From Chitinophaga sedimenti (GTDB lineage: Bacteria > Bacteroidota > Bacteroidia > Chitinophagales > Chitinophagaceae), in NCBI RefSeq assembly GCF_023156195.1, contig NZ_JAKUKA010000001.1, positions 1,922,001 through 1,986,000 on the forward strand: DNA of 64,000 bases, written 5' to 3'. The notes beneath the pieces were generated by a model, which worked only from the letters and a program-made list of their open reading frames with translations, did not search any database and was not told the DNA's origin. The translations under genes were made by a program, and so were the position numbers. This document shows positions 1 through 10,799 of the stretch, in pieces. Each line of letters starts with the position of its first letter. Position 1 is the first letter of the stretch.

Positions 1-1272
1 AGCCGCCATCAGACAGTTTGCCGGTAGCGCTGCCCAGGTTTACAAACGCGGAACCGGTGCCGTCTTCCACATCAAAACGAGTGACCCGGTCGGTCGCGTT
101 ATCACCAATCCTGATCCAGGTCTGGTTATCATTCGTGCCGTTTTTACCAGACTCCTGCCAGATCATCATCCTGGAGGCAACGGCGGTTTTCACCCAGCAG
201 GCCACCGTATAGTTACCCGCGCCGAAATTCATCGCAGCGTTATTCGCTGCAATCAAACCGGATGCACCGTTAAAGGAAGATGTGTTTCCAGTAAAGCCCA
301 GGCGATCAGCCTCTCCGAAAGTTATGCCGCCGCCTACCGTGCTCGTCGCAATCGCATTCGGCCCAACATCAGTGATGCCGCCGTTAAAAGGGAAGAACGC
401 GGCCAGTTCCGCCGCAGGCACGACCAACAGGTATCCATCTTTTACTTTTACAGATGAATTAAATGGATTCAACACCTTCAACGTCACTTTGTAACGGCCA
501 ACCGTATTGAGCTTCACGGTCGGGTTTCGTTCCGTAGAGGCATGAGTTTCCGGACCGGTGATGCTCCATTCCCATCCCGTTACATTGCCTACAGACAAAT
601 CTTTCAGGCTGATGCTGCCGCCCGCGTACGTAGCTCCCTGCACTGCCCCAAAATCCGCACTGATGGCGGCCGCATCGAGGATACGCACGAAATTGGTTTT
701 GGTCACTTTGTCGGAATACTGCGGGTTGGAAGCAGTCAGCGTAACATTGTAATACCCGGTGTCCGTGAACTTCAGCGAAGGATGCTGTAACGTAGACTTA
801 ATCGTAGCCCCCCACTCACCGGCACAAATTCCCACTCCCAGCTTTTCGGTTTACCCGTACTGGTATCGCGGAACGCGACAGTTTCATTCGTAAAGTAAAC
901 GTCCGCCTTCTTCGAAAAATTCGCTTTTACGCGATTGTAATCGACTTTGATGTATTCGGTTTTAGTCAGCGTTTCGCTGTTAAATTTATTGGAGATTTCT
1001 AACGTTACGGAATACACGCCAGGCGTGTCATAACGAACGGTGGGACTGGATAACGCAGACGTGGCCAGCGACCCGCCGTTGAATGTCCACTTCCATTTGG
1101 TGACGTACCCGGCAGAAAAGTCTTTAAACCGGATACTGTCGCCGGCACTGATTTCCGTTCTGTCTCCTTCGAACACCACTTCTTTGATAGCAGCATCTGC
1201 GGAAGGCGCGTCCTCTTTATTGCACGCGAGAAAAGCCAGCAGGGATAAACCGAGGTAAAAGCATTTTTTCAT
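1..1272 (-). CDS. PKD and LamG domain surface lipoprotein (partial, one frame break)
   Basis: The protein starts with a lipoprotein signal whose lipobox cysteine is in 'LLAFLACNK'. PKD-like Ig folds follow, with the typical 'VTKWKWTF' and 'YSVTLEISN' strands at about residues 35-110 and further copies after that. The last part translates as a LamG/concanavalin-A-like lectin domain that runs off the left edge. The reading frame breaks at the C run 808-813: one more base restores a PKD strand continuing from 'WEWEFVPVSGG'. It is the last visible gene of the sialidase operon, 10 bp after the nanA-like gene. From its position after SusC, SusD and the sialidases I infer a surface glycan-binding lipoprotein. 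The ligand cannot be told from sequence. Confidence 0.75.
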
Positions 1273-1282
1273 GGTATTGAAT

Positions 1283-2233
1283 TTATAAAGGCTGCCTGCT
1301 CGCGACCGCCCCGTTTCCGGGCGTAGCCGCCGCGCGCAGCACGGACGTGAAATTTATTTCATCGAGGTAAGCCCGGATCTCCTCCGCCTCTTTGTCGCCT
1401 AAGGTAGTCAGCGGTAACCGGCAGGGGCCCAGATCGGTGCCAAGAATTTTCATGATCGCTTTCTGGGCGGGAATGGGTGAATATTTCGGCAGACATTGAA
1501 TCATTTTCACCGCTTGATACTGCATCTGTCGCGCTTCTTTGATTTTGCCTTCGCGGAAATATTCCATCACTTTGAGATACATCGGGGCAGCAAATGTATA
1601 AGTGCTGCCGATCGCACCTTCAGCCCCTACTGCCAGGGCAGGCAACAGCAACTCATCGTATCCGAAAAGGATATCGTATTTGCCGTCTTTATAGTTCAGG
1701 CAGGCCTGGTATTCATGGATCGTTGCAGCGGTATACTTAATACCCGCGAGGTTCGGAATTTTGTCCTCCGCCATGCGCAGGAAGTCCAGCGGGTCCACCG
1801 CTACACCGGTAATAACTGGAATGTGGTAGTAGTAAAACGGCGTAGCCGGCGCTGCTGCGGCGATCTGCACCATACAATCCACCAGGTTGCGGGCAGACGA
1901 AGGTTTAAAATAAAATGCCGCTACCGCCGAAATGGCGTCTGCACCGATCTTCTCCGCGTGCGCCGCCAGTTTGCGGGCTTCTGCGATCGATGGGTGGCCA
2001 ACGTGCACCATCACAAGACAACGTTTGTTCACCGCTTTGACGTATGCCTCGGCAATCGTCATCCGCTCTTCTATTGTAAGATTGGGGCCTTCTCCGTTGG
2101 TGCCGCAAATAAATACGCCGCGCACACCATCTTTGATCAGTTTTTCTACCAATGCGGGTATTAATGAAAGGTTCAGTGAACCGTCTGCGTTGAATGTGCT
2201 GAATGTTGCAGCAATCAATCCTGTTATTCTCAT
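1283..2233 (-). CDS. nanA: N-acetylneuraminate lyase (DapA/NanA family)
   Basis: This intact 316-residue aldolase of the DHDPS/NAL superfamily should cleave N-acetylneuraminate to ManNAc and pyruvate in the cytoplasm. The phosphate/carboxylate-binding loop is 'GTNGEGP' near residue 44. The conserved tyrosine lies in 'FYYYHIP' near residue 136, and the Schiff-base lysine in 'AGIKYTA' near residue 167. The superfamily includes several sugar-acid aldolases, so the sialic-acid assignment rests mainly on the three sialidases in the same operon. It begins 6 bp after the upstream sialidase. The C-terminus carries about 20 extra low-complexity residues compared with typical lyases. No NanE epimerase or ManNAc kinase is visible nearby. 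Confidence 0.85.
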   Translation of the reverse strand: MRITGLIAATFSTFNADGSLNLSLIPALVEKLIKDGVRGVFICGTNGEGPNLTIEERMTIAEAYVKAVNKRCLVMVHVGHPSIAEARKLAAHAEKIGADAISAVAAFYFKPSSARNLVDCMVQIAAAAPATPFYYYHIPVITGVAVDPLDFLRMAEDKIPNLAGIKYTAATIHEYQACLNYKDGKYDILFGYDELLLPALAVGAEGAIGSTYTFAAPMYLKVMEYFREGKIKEARQMQYQAVKMIQCLPKYSPIPAQKAIMKILGTDLGPCRLPLTTLGDKEAEEIRAYLDEINFTSVLRAAATPGNGAVASRQPL

Positions 2234-2239
2234 GTTCTG

Positions 2240-3367
2240 TTATTTACTTAAGCTGGATATGTTAATCTTTTTCAGCACCAGGGTATAATTGAAGCCCTTA
2301 TTGCCATTTGTATTCGTTTCGTACAGGCAGTACACACTCCCATCTTTTCCAACGGCGATATCGCTGTAACCGGCGGCACTCGTGTCTATCACGTGATTCA
2401 CCGGCCAGGTGGCGCCATTGTCGAATGACAGTTTTGCACTGAGGTTTTTGCGGGGTGTTTTTTCGATGTTCCGGCTGTCGGGGTTGATAAAAAGCAATGC
2501 GGGCCTTCCTTTTACGGTAACGCTGGCAATCGGCGCCATGCAGGTGGGATCAAATAGTTCTTCTGCGAATCTTACTTCGCTCCAGCCGGAAATCCCATCC
2601 GCACTCGTGCTGAAAGCCCTTCTTTTAACGGCCGACGGGTTACGGATGCTCATGAGTACACGACCATCGGGCAATTCCACGGGCATACTTTCGTTAGGAT
2701 TTGAAATGATAGCAGAACTATCCGCCACGATCTCGCCACGTTTCCAGGTTTTGCCGAGATCGTCGCTGTAAATAGTCGTAACGCAGGAAGGTGCATGGCT
2801 GCGGCGCGGCGTTAATTTACGGGAATCCGCCAACCATACAGGTGCGAGCAAACGGCCACTCTTCAATTGAATGCCATGGCCGGGGCCGGGCGCCAGCACT
2901 TTCCAATTATATTCGGGCTTGAACTGGTTGTATACGTCAGTAATTTCTACTACAGGCGACCAGCTTTTCCCCTCATCTTTGGAGAAAGTATAGAAGCCTC
3001 TCGCATAGTCTTTCTGGTAAAGCAGATGAATAGTACCTTCCGCGTCAACGATCGGCACGGGATTACCTACCGGCGCCTGTTTCATGCTATCGAGAATCTG
3101 CGTTTCGCTCCAGGTGCGGCCACCGTCGGTACTGCGCCGCAACGACAGGTGCATGTCCGCCCAATCGCTTGCGTTACCGATACGGGCTTCGCAAAAGGCC
3201 AGCAATGTATGCTTTGACGTTATGGCCAGGGCAGGAATGCGCATCGACGCATATATGCCGCCTGGCTCGAATACAACGCTGTAAGGACGGTCGTCGCCGC
3301 CACCGGACTGGCGGGCCGTATGGCAGCCCACACAGCCAATCATCAACATAAAAAGTAATTTCCTCAT
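2240..3367 (-). CDS. Exo-alpha-sialidase, GH33, lipoprotein
   Basis: This intact 375-residue sialidase should release terminal sialic acid from glycoconjugates. An N-terminal signal with a lipobox-like cysteine ('GCVGCH') suggests an outer-membrane lipoprotein. The RIP motif is 'MRIPALAI' near residue 43. The acidic stretch 'DWADMHLSLRRS' follows and should contain the catalytic aspartate. Asp-box repeats of the form SxDxGxxW occur at 'STDGGRTW', 'SKDEGKSW', 'SDDLGKTW' and 'SFDNGATW'. A late 'AGYSDIAV...YCLYE' segment matches the tyrosine/glutamate nucleophile pair of GH33. It follows the second sialidase by 6 bp and precedes nanA by 6 bp, so all are probably on one transcript. Confidence 0.9.
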   Translation of the reverse strand: MRKLLFMLMIGCVGCHTARQSGGGDDRPYSVVFEPGGIYASMRIPALAITSKHTLLAFCEARIGNASDWADMHLSLRRSTDGGRTWSETQILDSMKQAPVGNPVPIVDAEGTIHLLYQKDYARGFYTFSKDEGKSWSPVVEITDVYNQFKPEYNWKVLAPGPGHGIQLKSGRLLAPVWLADSRKLTPRRSHAPSCVTTIYSDDLGKTWKRGEIVADSSAIISNPNESMPVELPDGRVLMSIRNPSAVKRRAFSTSADGISGWSEVRFAEELFDPTCMAPIASVTVKGRPALLFINPDSRNIEKTPRKNLSAKLSFDNGATWPVNHVIDTSAAGYSDIAVGKDGSVYCLYETNTNGNKGFNYTLVLKKINISSLSK

Positions 3368-3373
3368 GCCCTG

Positions 3374-4505
3374 CTATTTGATATTTGCAATCGCCACTGC
3401 TTTAAACGCAATGCCGTTCGTATACTTTGCCACACCAGCCTCGTACAACAGTCCCACATGTGTGTCCGACAGCTGCACCAGGTCCGAATACCCCGCAGGG
3501 CCTTCGAATACGACATTCTTTTTATCCCATTTCACGCCATTATCAGTACTCATTTTCACGGTCATATTAGTACGGGTAACTGCGGCAGGATTGGAAAAGA
3601 ACAGCCTGAAAGTACCGCCGATCGTGGTCGACAGCAAACTTCCCTGGCAAACGGGGTCTACCAGTTGCGTTTCGTTATAGGGCACGCCCCAGGTCAATCC
3701 ACCATCGTTGCTCACGCTCGACATGCGCAGGTTTTCGTTGGCGCCCACACGCATGTTCAGCAGCAACTTACCGCCAGGCAATTCCGCTACCGTACTTTCG
3801 TTCGGGTTTACGCCCGCTACCGTTGGCACAACGCCGCCCAGTTTCCAGGTAGCGCCGGCATCATCGGAATAAATTACATGCGAATTACCACGCCTGCCGG
3901 ATCCCACCTCAATGTAATCGCAGGGTGCGATCAAACGGCCGGATGCTGTTTGTATGCCGTGGCAGGGGCCTGTTGCATACCAGCCCCAACCCGCCTTTTA
4001 ACACATCTGTTGTAATTTCTTTTACCGCATCCCAGTTCACGCCGTCGTTGACAGAAGCCGTCAGGTACACACGGCGGGTATCCTTACTGGTACCGGCATT
4101 GATCGTTCCAATCGCATCGTCGCCCTTATTCCAGGTCATCAACAAACTGATCTTGCCGGTATTGCGATCTACGATAGGAACGGGATTGCCGCAGGTATTC
4201 TCAGCATCACTCCATACCACGCTCAGTTTACTCCAGGTTTTGCCGGTATCCAGCGAGCGTTTCAGCACAAGGTCGATATCGCCTTCGTCTCCACAACCCG
4301 TTTTGCGGCCCTCCGCAAACGCGAGCAGCGTGCCGGATTTCGTCATCACGATAGCAGGTATGCGGAAGCAACTGTATCCGTCGCCTCCCTGTTGAAATAC
4401 GTAGGATAATACCGAGCCAGGCGGCTCCAGTTTTGGATAAATACGCTCCGAATTTTGCGCGCTACAGGCGGCCAGTGAAAATAGTAAGGGAAGGAATCGT
4501 TTCAT
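3374..4505 (-). CDS. Exo-alpha-sialidase, GH33, lipoprotein (one frame break)
   Basis: This second sialidase is read in two frames that join near 3983. Removing one base there turns the junction into 'GLGWYATGPCHG', a conserved sialidase segment, and gives a protein of about 376 residues. It has a lipoprotein signal ('SLAACSAQ'), the RIP motif 'CFRIPAIV', the acidic stretch 'DEGDIDLVLKRS' with an Asp-box-like 'SLDTGKTW', and 'SDDAGATW', 'SNDGGLTW' and 'STDNGVKW' boxes. The terminal 'AGYSDLVQ...GLLYE' carries the likely Tyr/Glu pair. It starts 3 bp after susD. It differs clearly in sequence from the neighbouring sialidase, so it is not a recent duplicate. Confidence 0.88.
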
Positions 4506-4507
4506 GA

Positions 4508-5986
4508 TTAATAACCGTCGGTCTGGTCAATTTTTGGATTATTGGCAATTACAGTACTGTTTACGGGCCAGAACAGCGGGGTGGTTTTGCCCGCCAGGTT
4601 CGGCACATACTTGTACACATCGATCGTTCCGCCTTTATGGAACCGCACCAGGTCGAACCAGCGTTTGTTCTCGAAGTACAACTCACGCCCGCGCTCGTCC
4701 AGTATCTCCCGCTCAATGGCAGCTTTGGTATTTGCGCCGGCATAACGGCCCGTACCGGCGCGCAGGCGCACCGTATCCGGGTATTTCACGCTGTTGGGCA
4801 GGTCATTCAACGCGGCATACGCCTCCGCCTTCATCAGGAATACATCCGCGAGGCGGTATAAAATGAGATCATTATCCGGAATGCGGTCGTCGGAATACTT
4901 GGTACCCGGATACTTGGTAATCCGGGATATCTTCTGTACACCGGCCTGCAGTTCCACCACCCAGGTGTATGGAATGCGTTTGTCGGCGTTGTTGGTGAAC
5001 AACGATTTCGATAAAGGGCTGATCTGGTAAGCACCCTGGCCATTTCCGGAAGACACGGCATAGGGAATCTTGTCAATATTTGAAGCGCCCTGCACGATCG
5101 ACAGGAACGGCAGTGCATTCTTTGCATAGTTGCCGCCGGGCGTTTCATCTCTTTGGTAGTAAGCGGCCATCAGCACTTCTTTATTGGCTGAAGCGCGTGT
5201 GCCGGTTACGTTCGCGAAATCTTCATTCAGGCTTAGTCCTGTCATTTCGATCTCCCCGATGGTTGTAATCGCCTGTTGCAGGCTGGCGTCGCCACCCCCG
5301 GTAACTTTCGCGTTCCAGAGTAATGCGTCTGCCTTCAGCGCCTGCACCGACCCATATGCAAACCGATATTTGGACGGGTAGCTGTTACGGGCGAAATTAT
5401 CCATGCTGGAATATTGTTCCAGCGCGGCATCCAGGTCGGCCAGCACCTGTTTCATTACATCAGCCGCCGGCGAGCGCGGCAAGAGCGGCACGTTTTCATC
5501 CACCACCGCCTGCAACATCAGTGGCGCATCGCCGATCACACGCGTCAGGTGAAAATAGAAGAACGCCCTCAGGGCCAGCGTTTCCGCGACAATTTTCTTC
5601 TTCAGGTCCGGGTTGGAGCTGAAGGGGAAGTCTTTTATTTTGTCCAGCAGCAGGTTACAGTGACCAATACCACGGTACCATTCCGCATAGTTCAATGCGC
5701 CGGAAGAGGGCGATAATGTGTGCGACCAGGCTACGGTAAAACGCGAGTTGGAGCCGGATACCAGTTCCTCACTGCGTTCCATGCCGTAGGTGTTGTTATT
5801 CACGAGGCTGCGCAACACAGAATATATACCCACTACGTTCGGTTCAAAGTCCCCTTCGTTTTTAAAGAACACTTGTTCGGTGATGCTGGATTGCGGGTCT
5901 ACATCAAGGATCGCCTTACATCCGGCAACACCGAATGCAGCCATCGCCACAAATCCTATTTTTATCATCCATTGTTTCATAATCAT
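4508..5986 (-). CDS. RagB/SusD family glycan-binding lipoprotein
   Basis: This intact 492-residue SusD-family protein has a lipoprotein signal ending in 'GVAGCKAILDVDP', the usual start of the mature domain. TPR-like helical segments follow (for example 'KKKIVAETLALRAFFYFHL' near residue 110). The C-terminal 'ILDERGRELYFENKRWFDLVRF' region is diagnostic for the family. SusD proteins cap the SusC transporter and bind the oligosaccharide to be imported. Its start codon overlaps the SusC stop by one base (TGATG), which indicates translational coupling. From the neighbouring sialidases the ligand is probably a sialylated glycan or sialic acid; this is inference. Confidence 0.93.
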   Translation of the reverse strand: MIMKQWMIKIGFVAMAAFGVAGCKAILDVDPQSSITEQVFFKNEGDFEPNVVGIYSVLRSLVNNNTYGMERSEELVSGSNSRFTVAWSHTLSPSSGALNYAEWYRGIGHCNLLLDKIKDFPFSSNPDLKKKIVAETLALRAFFYFHLTRVIGDAPLMLQAVVDENVPLLPRSPAADVMKQVLADLDAALEQYSSMDNFARNSYPSKYRFAYGSVQALKADALLWNAKVTGGGDASLQQAITTIGEIEMTGLSLNEDFANVTGTRASANKEVLMAAYYQRDETPGGNYAKNALPFLSIVQGASNIDKIPYAVSSGNGQGAYQISPLSKSLFTNNADKRIPYTWVVELQAGVQKISRITKYPGTKYSDDRIPDNDLILYRLADVFLMKAEAYAALNDLPNSVKYPDTVRLRAGTGRYAGANTKAAIEREILDERGRELYFENKRWFDLVRFHKGGTIDVYKYVPNLAGKTTPLFWPVNSTVIANNPKIDQTDGY

Positions 5987-8900
5987 CAGAATTTCAGGTT
6001 AGCGCCAAGTGAAAACTGCCGGGGCCTCGGATAGCCTCCGGGATCAAAACCACTGTAAATTTCCGGGTTCAGCCCTTTATAAGCGGTGAGGTAGCCCACG
6101 TTGTACACGCTGGCAAACAGGTTGAGGCCGGACGAACGGAACTTCTTCGTGATCTCCCGCGGTACATCATACGACAAAGTGATCTCGCGCAGCGCGAGGA
6201 AGTCGCCTTTTTCGTACATCACCGATACGTCCGAATTATAGCTGCTGTTATTGCCGAGTGTTGCCTGGCGCAGATAGTTCCGCTGTCCGAAGTCAGCATC
6301 CGCAAAAGAAAAACGCGCATACTTCTTACCCACGTCGCCCTGGTTTTTCCATACATTGGCACCTAATGCCTGCGACGGCGCACCTTCGTTAAACGCCCTT
6401 CCCTGCCCCATCGAACGGGCCAAAGCGCCATTACTGATAATATGCCCGATCGCGTAGTCGGCGTTAATTCTCAGGTTGAAGCCCTTATAATTAAAGCTGT
6501 TTTGCAAACCACCGATCTTATCGGGGTTGCGATAGCCCATAAACACTGGTCTTTCGCATCGATCACACCATCATTGTTCACATCTTCAAAAATGAAATCA
6601 CCACCGCGTTTGCCTACGATAATCCCCTGTGGCGACGCGAGGTTGTCTTTGATACGGCTGTTCCATTCCGCAGCTTCGGCATCGGTAGAAAACACCCCGA
6701 GCACGTTGTAAGCCCAGATGCCGTAAGGACGTTCGCCTTCGGCCAAACCACCTGCCCGCACTTCTTTACCGGTTGTCTTATCATAGATGATGTCGCCACC
6801 CTGGCGGTTCTTTTCCCGTCCGTTATCGGGCAGCTGTGTAATCGTGGTGCGGTTAAATGCAAAGGAGAAGTTCACCGCCCAGTTGAAATCTTTAGTTTTC
6901 ACCACATCGCCGCCCAAAGCGATTTCCACGCCACGGTTGCGCAACGCGCCGTTGTTGTAGGTAATGGAAGTAAAAGGCGACTCAGATGGCAACGGCTTCG
7001 ACGTCAGCCTGTCTTTCGTTAGTTTATTATAAAAATCCACCGACAGGTTCAGCCTGTTTTTCAGGAAGGAAGCGTCCAAAGCAATATCCGTAGTGTAGGT
7101 AGATTCCCAGCGCAGTTGCTGGTTAGATAAACCGGAACGCAGGATGCCTGAATACAGCGCATAACTCACCGCGGAGTACTCGCCGTAGGTATCGGACAAA
7201 CTCAGGCCACTCAGGCCCGCAGCACCCCAGCTACCGCGGATCTTCAGACCGCTGACAATGTTGTTCTGCGTCCAGAAGTCCTCCCGGTCGATGTTCCAGC
7301 CCGCTGATAAGGAGGGGAACAATGCGTATTTATTGTCCGGCGCAAAGTTCGAAAAACCGTCGTAACGCAGTGTACCGCCCAGCAGGTACCTGGTTTTATA
7401 GTCATAACTGAACTGACCAAACATACTGGCGGAGCGGGTTTCGCCCAGACTGGTAGCAAAATCGGCGACGTTGCTGAAAACCGAACCGTTAATGACCGTA
7501 GTTGTTGGCTCATTGATCGTGTAGATATAATCATTGGTCGCGCGCTGTGACCCCATATCTTTTATATGATTTTTATTCTGTGTAAAGTTCACACCACCTA
7601 ACACCGTAAAACGATGATCCCTCGCTACGCTGAAGTCATATTGCAACACCGCATCCAGCATCAGCTGACGCGAGCTGTTGGTATAGTCATCTTTCCAGCG
7701 CTGCATGGACGGTTGCACCTCTTCTGCCGGCGTGGCTTTGCGCATAAACAGCTCGGTGTAGTCATCCACTACGTACGACAGCGACGGTTTAAAATGCAGC
7801 CCGTTGATGATGGTCCAATCCGCACCGGCGCGCGACACCAGGCGTTCTGTTTTGGTACGCATGTCGTCGTATTTCAACGTATGGAAACGGTTGCGCACTG
7901 TGTACAGCTCGCCGGGGGCCGGATTTCCATCATCTTTGTAAATGCGGATCAGCGGCGTAATGCGGATCGCCCTTACCAGGTCGTTCTGGTATGCATCTAC
8001 ATAGTTGGGCTGTACGTTCTGGAAGTTCAACATAAAATCCAGCCGCAGCTTGTCGGACGCCGGAAGCCAAAGTTGCCCAAAGCGTTTACACGTTTATATT
8101 TCGTACCTACCAGTACCCCTTTCTGATTGGTATATCCCATCGAAAAGTTGTAATCGGCTTTGTCTGTACCACCATTAATCGTGAAGTTATCCGTGTTGCT
8201 GACACCCGTATTCCAGAGTTGGTCCTGGTAGTGGTTATCAGCGTACAATAATTTGGTACCCGGATTAATAGGATCGTCCATCACGCGCCAGCCTTTTGCC
8301 AGCAGGTTGTCTACGTAACCCTGTCCTTCAACCGCCAGGATGTTATCGTACAATGCCGTGAGGTAGGTGCTTTTGCCGTACTCGCCGGGTTTAGTGAATA
8401 CGCGCGTACCCGCAGAGAAACCACCATTATACAACAGGTTGTTTTTATCGATATTATCGGCGGTATTGGCAACGGTTATGCGCGCAAGCCGCAGGTATTC
8501 TTCTGCCGATAAATAATCATAATCCCGCGCCTGCGTTTCCCAGGTAGTGCGGTGGCTCAGTGTGATCGTTGACTTAGTATTGAGCGTTCCCTTTTTTGTT
8601 CTGATAACAATAACGCCATTCGCGCCACGTGCCCCGTAAATGGCGGTGGAAGCCGCATCTTTCATTACCTGCATCGATTCGATGTCTTCCGGATTGATAT
8701 CGTTGATGGAGCGAAACACGCCATCTACCACGACCAGCGGGTTGCTGCCGTCGGAAGCACCGATCGCCGCGCCATTATTATTACCTAACCCCGATCCATA
8801 CACGTTGGGCTTGGTACCGCCACGAATAATAATATTGTTGGCGCCGATACCGGGTTGTCCCTGTGAAATGGGAATGGACACACCAGCTACCTTTCCCTGC

Positions 8901-9364
8901 AAAGCCTGCACCGGGTTGGGGTTCGGGTTGTTCTTCAATTCCGCTACGTCCAGTTTGGAAATGGCGGCGGTGTTTTTCTTCGTTGTTTGTTCCGTGTAAC
9001 CCACGATCAGCACTTCCCCCAACTGGGAAGAAGAAGCAGATAATTGCACGTTGAGCGTGGCCTGGTTGTTCACGGGGATTTCCCGGACGTTGTAATTCAT
9101 CATCCTGAATACAAGCGTTTCATTGCCGGAAGCGAGTTTCAGCGTATAACGGCCGTCGGGCCCGGAGATCGTACCCACTGTGGGCTTCCCTTTCACGGAA
9201 ACCGTTACGCCGATGAGCGCTTCCCGGCTGGAGGAGTCGCGCAGGCTGCCGGACACCGTAAAACCGGCATCCTGGCCATATCCTTCCTGTATGCCTAACA
9301 GGAGGAAGAGGCAGCAGCAAATTCTGAAAAAGGTCATTTGTGTCAGTTGATAAAGTTTACGCAT
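5986..9364 (-). CDS. SusC/RagA TonB-linked outer membrane transporter (two frame breaks)
   Basis: Three ORFs combine into one protein of about 1126 residues, the normal SusC size. The N-terminus has a signal peptide and a carboxypeptidase-regulatory-like domain ('VSGSLRDSSSREALIGVTV'). A TonB plug follows ('QALQGKVAGVSI', 'NNIIIRGG', 'MQVMKDAASTAIYGARGANGV'), then the beta-barrel, ending in 'FSLGANLKF' with a terminal aromatic residue. The frame breaks at about 8062 and 6545 are both repaired by adding one base next to a C or G doublet, giving 'NFGFPASDKLRLDFM' and 'AKDQVFMGYRNPDK'. It should import sialo-oligosaccharides or sialic acid with its SusD partner. It starts 16 bp after the leading sialidase. 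Confidence 0.92.
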
Positions 9365-9380
9365 GATGTTTCTGCATTAG

Positions 9381-10604
9381 TTAAGGTTCAGTACTCCCAT
9401 TCAGCATCCATGGCAGGTTGAACTTGTGGAACTCTATTGATCTATGGCTGGTTTCATTATTACCGGTGTCTTCATTCGTTTCTATCAGCGCCCCTACATG
9501 ATAGTCGGCGGTTTTAATCATACTCGTGTAACCGCCTTTACCCTGTGCCTGCGCCTGCTCCTCTGTAAGCCAGTCGAAAATACGGCGGCTGATGGGCCAG
9601 GATTGTCCGTCGTCGTAACTGATACGTACACGCATTTTACCACGGGTAGTGGTACTGGCAGAATTGAGGAACACAATACGATGCGGGGCATCGGTATTAT
9701 AGCGGAGAATAGAAGCCTCGCATTTCGGGTCCAGCAACGTTTCGTCGGAACTGAACGCCGGGAAGCCACCTTCTATCGTACCGATCGAAACTCTCCTGCG
9801 CTTAGATAGTTCCCACTGGCTGCTTACCGGGCGATCGTTACGCATCAGGCGACCGTCCATTAATTCTACGATCGTGCCTTCGTCTGATCCCGTGGCGGAA
9901 GGAGCATACATCCAGGTGGCACCGTGGTCATCGCTGTAAATATTACGGCCTTTGGCGGGAATGATGATCCTCCCTGCATGTGCTCTTGCTGTCACAATGC
10001 CGATGCCCGGCCCTACGGCATCCCAGGTGTACCCCGGGGAAGTAAGGCGCTGGTACGGTCTTGCGGGGTGGACCAACTGGCCCCGTTATCGTCGCTATAA
10101 CTTGAGTACACTTTCCGTTGTCCCCAGGCGGTTATCTGGCTGATGGCCGTTAATGCACCATCGTTCCAGTTCATAAATACCCAGATGCGGCCATTGGTAC
10201 CCACCGAGGGATCATATACCGATGTGGGATTACCCCAGGTATCGTCGCCCGAAGCGGCGATCTCGCCCATCGCTGACCAGGTGGCGCCATTGTCGGTAGA
10301 GCGCTTGAATACGACATTGATATCGCCCCAGTCGCTGTTGTTCCAGCGGCGGCACTCGCAGATCGCGATGAGCGTGCCATTTTTGGTTTTTACGATCGAA
10401 GGGATACGGAAAGAGTGTTGCCCGGAAGCATTGCCTCCGTCAAATATTTTCTGGTAACTATGGGATTGCGCCACGGCCGTGGCTGCAGCTATTTCAATCG
10501 GGCAGCAATGTTTTCGATGCTGCCGGTTTTGTACAGTTTGAGAACAGGAATAGCGCTACCGCGAGCAGGGCGTAATTCCCTAACGATGGAACAGTGGAAT
10601 TCAT
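9381..10604 (-). CDS. Exo-alpha-sialidase, GH33, first gene of the operon (frame breaks)
   Basis: This third sialidase has the RIP motif 'SFRIPSIV', the acidic stretch 'DWGDINVVFKRS', and Asp boxes 'STDNGATW', 'SDDNGASW', 'SDDHGATW' and 'SYDDGQSW'. The Tyr-containing end is 'GGYTSMIK'. A break at 10046-10047 is repaired by one added base, giving 'SALTSPGYTWDAVG'. The published-style start at 10474 lacks a signal peptide. Reading further upstream, an ATG at 10604 opens a hydrophobic segment with a possible lipobox ('LFSNCTK'). It joins the sialidase frame if one base is removed from the run at 10500-10502. I therefore place the start at 10604, giving about 407 residues. The N-terminal extension is less certain than the catalytic domain. 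Confidence 0.82.
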
Positions 10605-10629
10605 AAAGCGTTCTATTTAGTAGTTATGT

Positions 10630-10648
10630 TCTACATAATAAATGTAGA
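10630..10648. promoter_or_regulatory. Inverted repeat upstream of the sialidase operon, candidate GntR operator
   Basis: The sequence TCTACAT-N5-ATGTAGA is a perfect 7-bp dyad 26 bp upstream of the proposed sialidase start. Its size and AT-rich spacer fit a site for a dimeric GntR-family regulator, and such a regulator is the next gene upstream. Assignment as an operator is inference. Confidence 0.45.
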
Positions 10649-10751
10649 CATGTTTCTTTAGAATACAAAACAATGATCGCTATTTTTTACCGTTTCGTTG
10701 ATTATGAAATAGTTAAGTCCGCCATAGTAAAGGATTTCATGGGTATAAAAT

Positions 10752-10776
10752 AAAAAAGTCCCGAAGCCGGGACTTT
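10752..10776 (-). terminator. Rho-independent terminator after the GntR gene
   Basis: On the minus strand AAAGTCCCG-GCTT-CGGGACTTT forms a 9-bp stem followed by a T tract. It lies 24 bp past the regulator's stop codon and separates its transcript from the sialidase operon. Confidence 0.8.
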
Positions 10777-10799
10777 CTCAGCGGTCTCTTTATAAGATA

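Noticed and set aside
1496..2164. A 222-residue plus-strand frame antisense to the lyase
   Set aside because: The minus strand encodes an intact aldolase with its active-site lysine; the antisense frame is Cys/His-rich nonsense.
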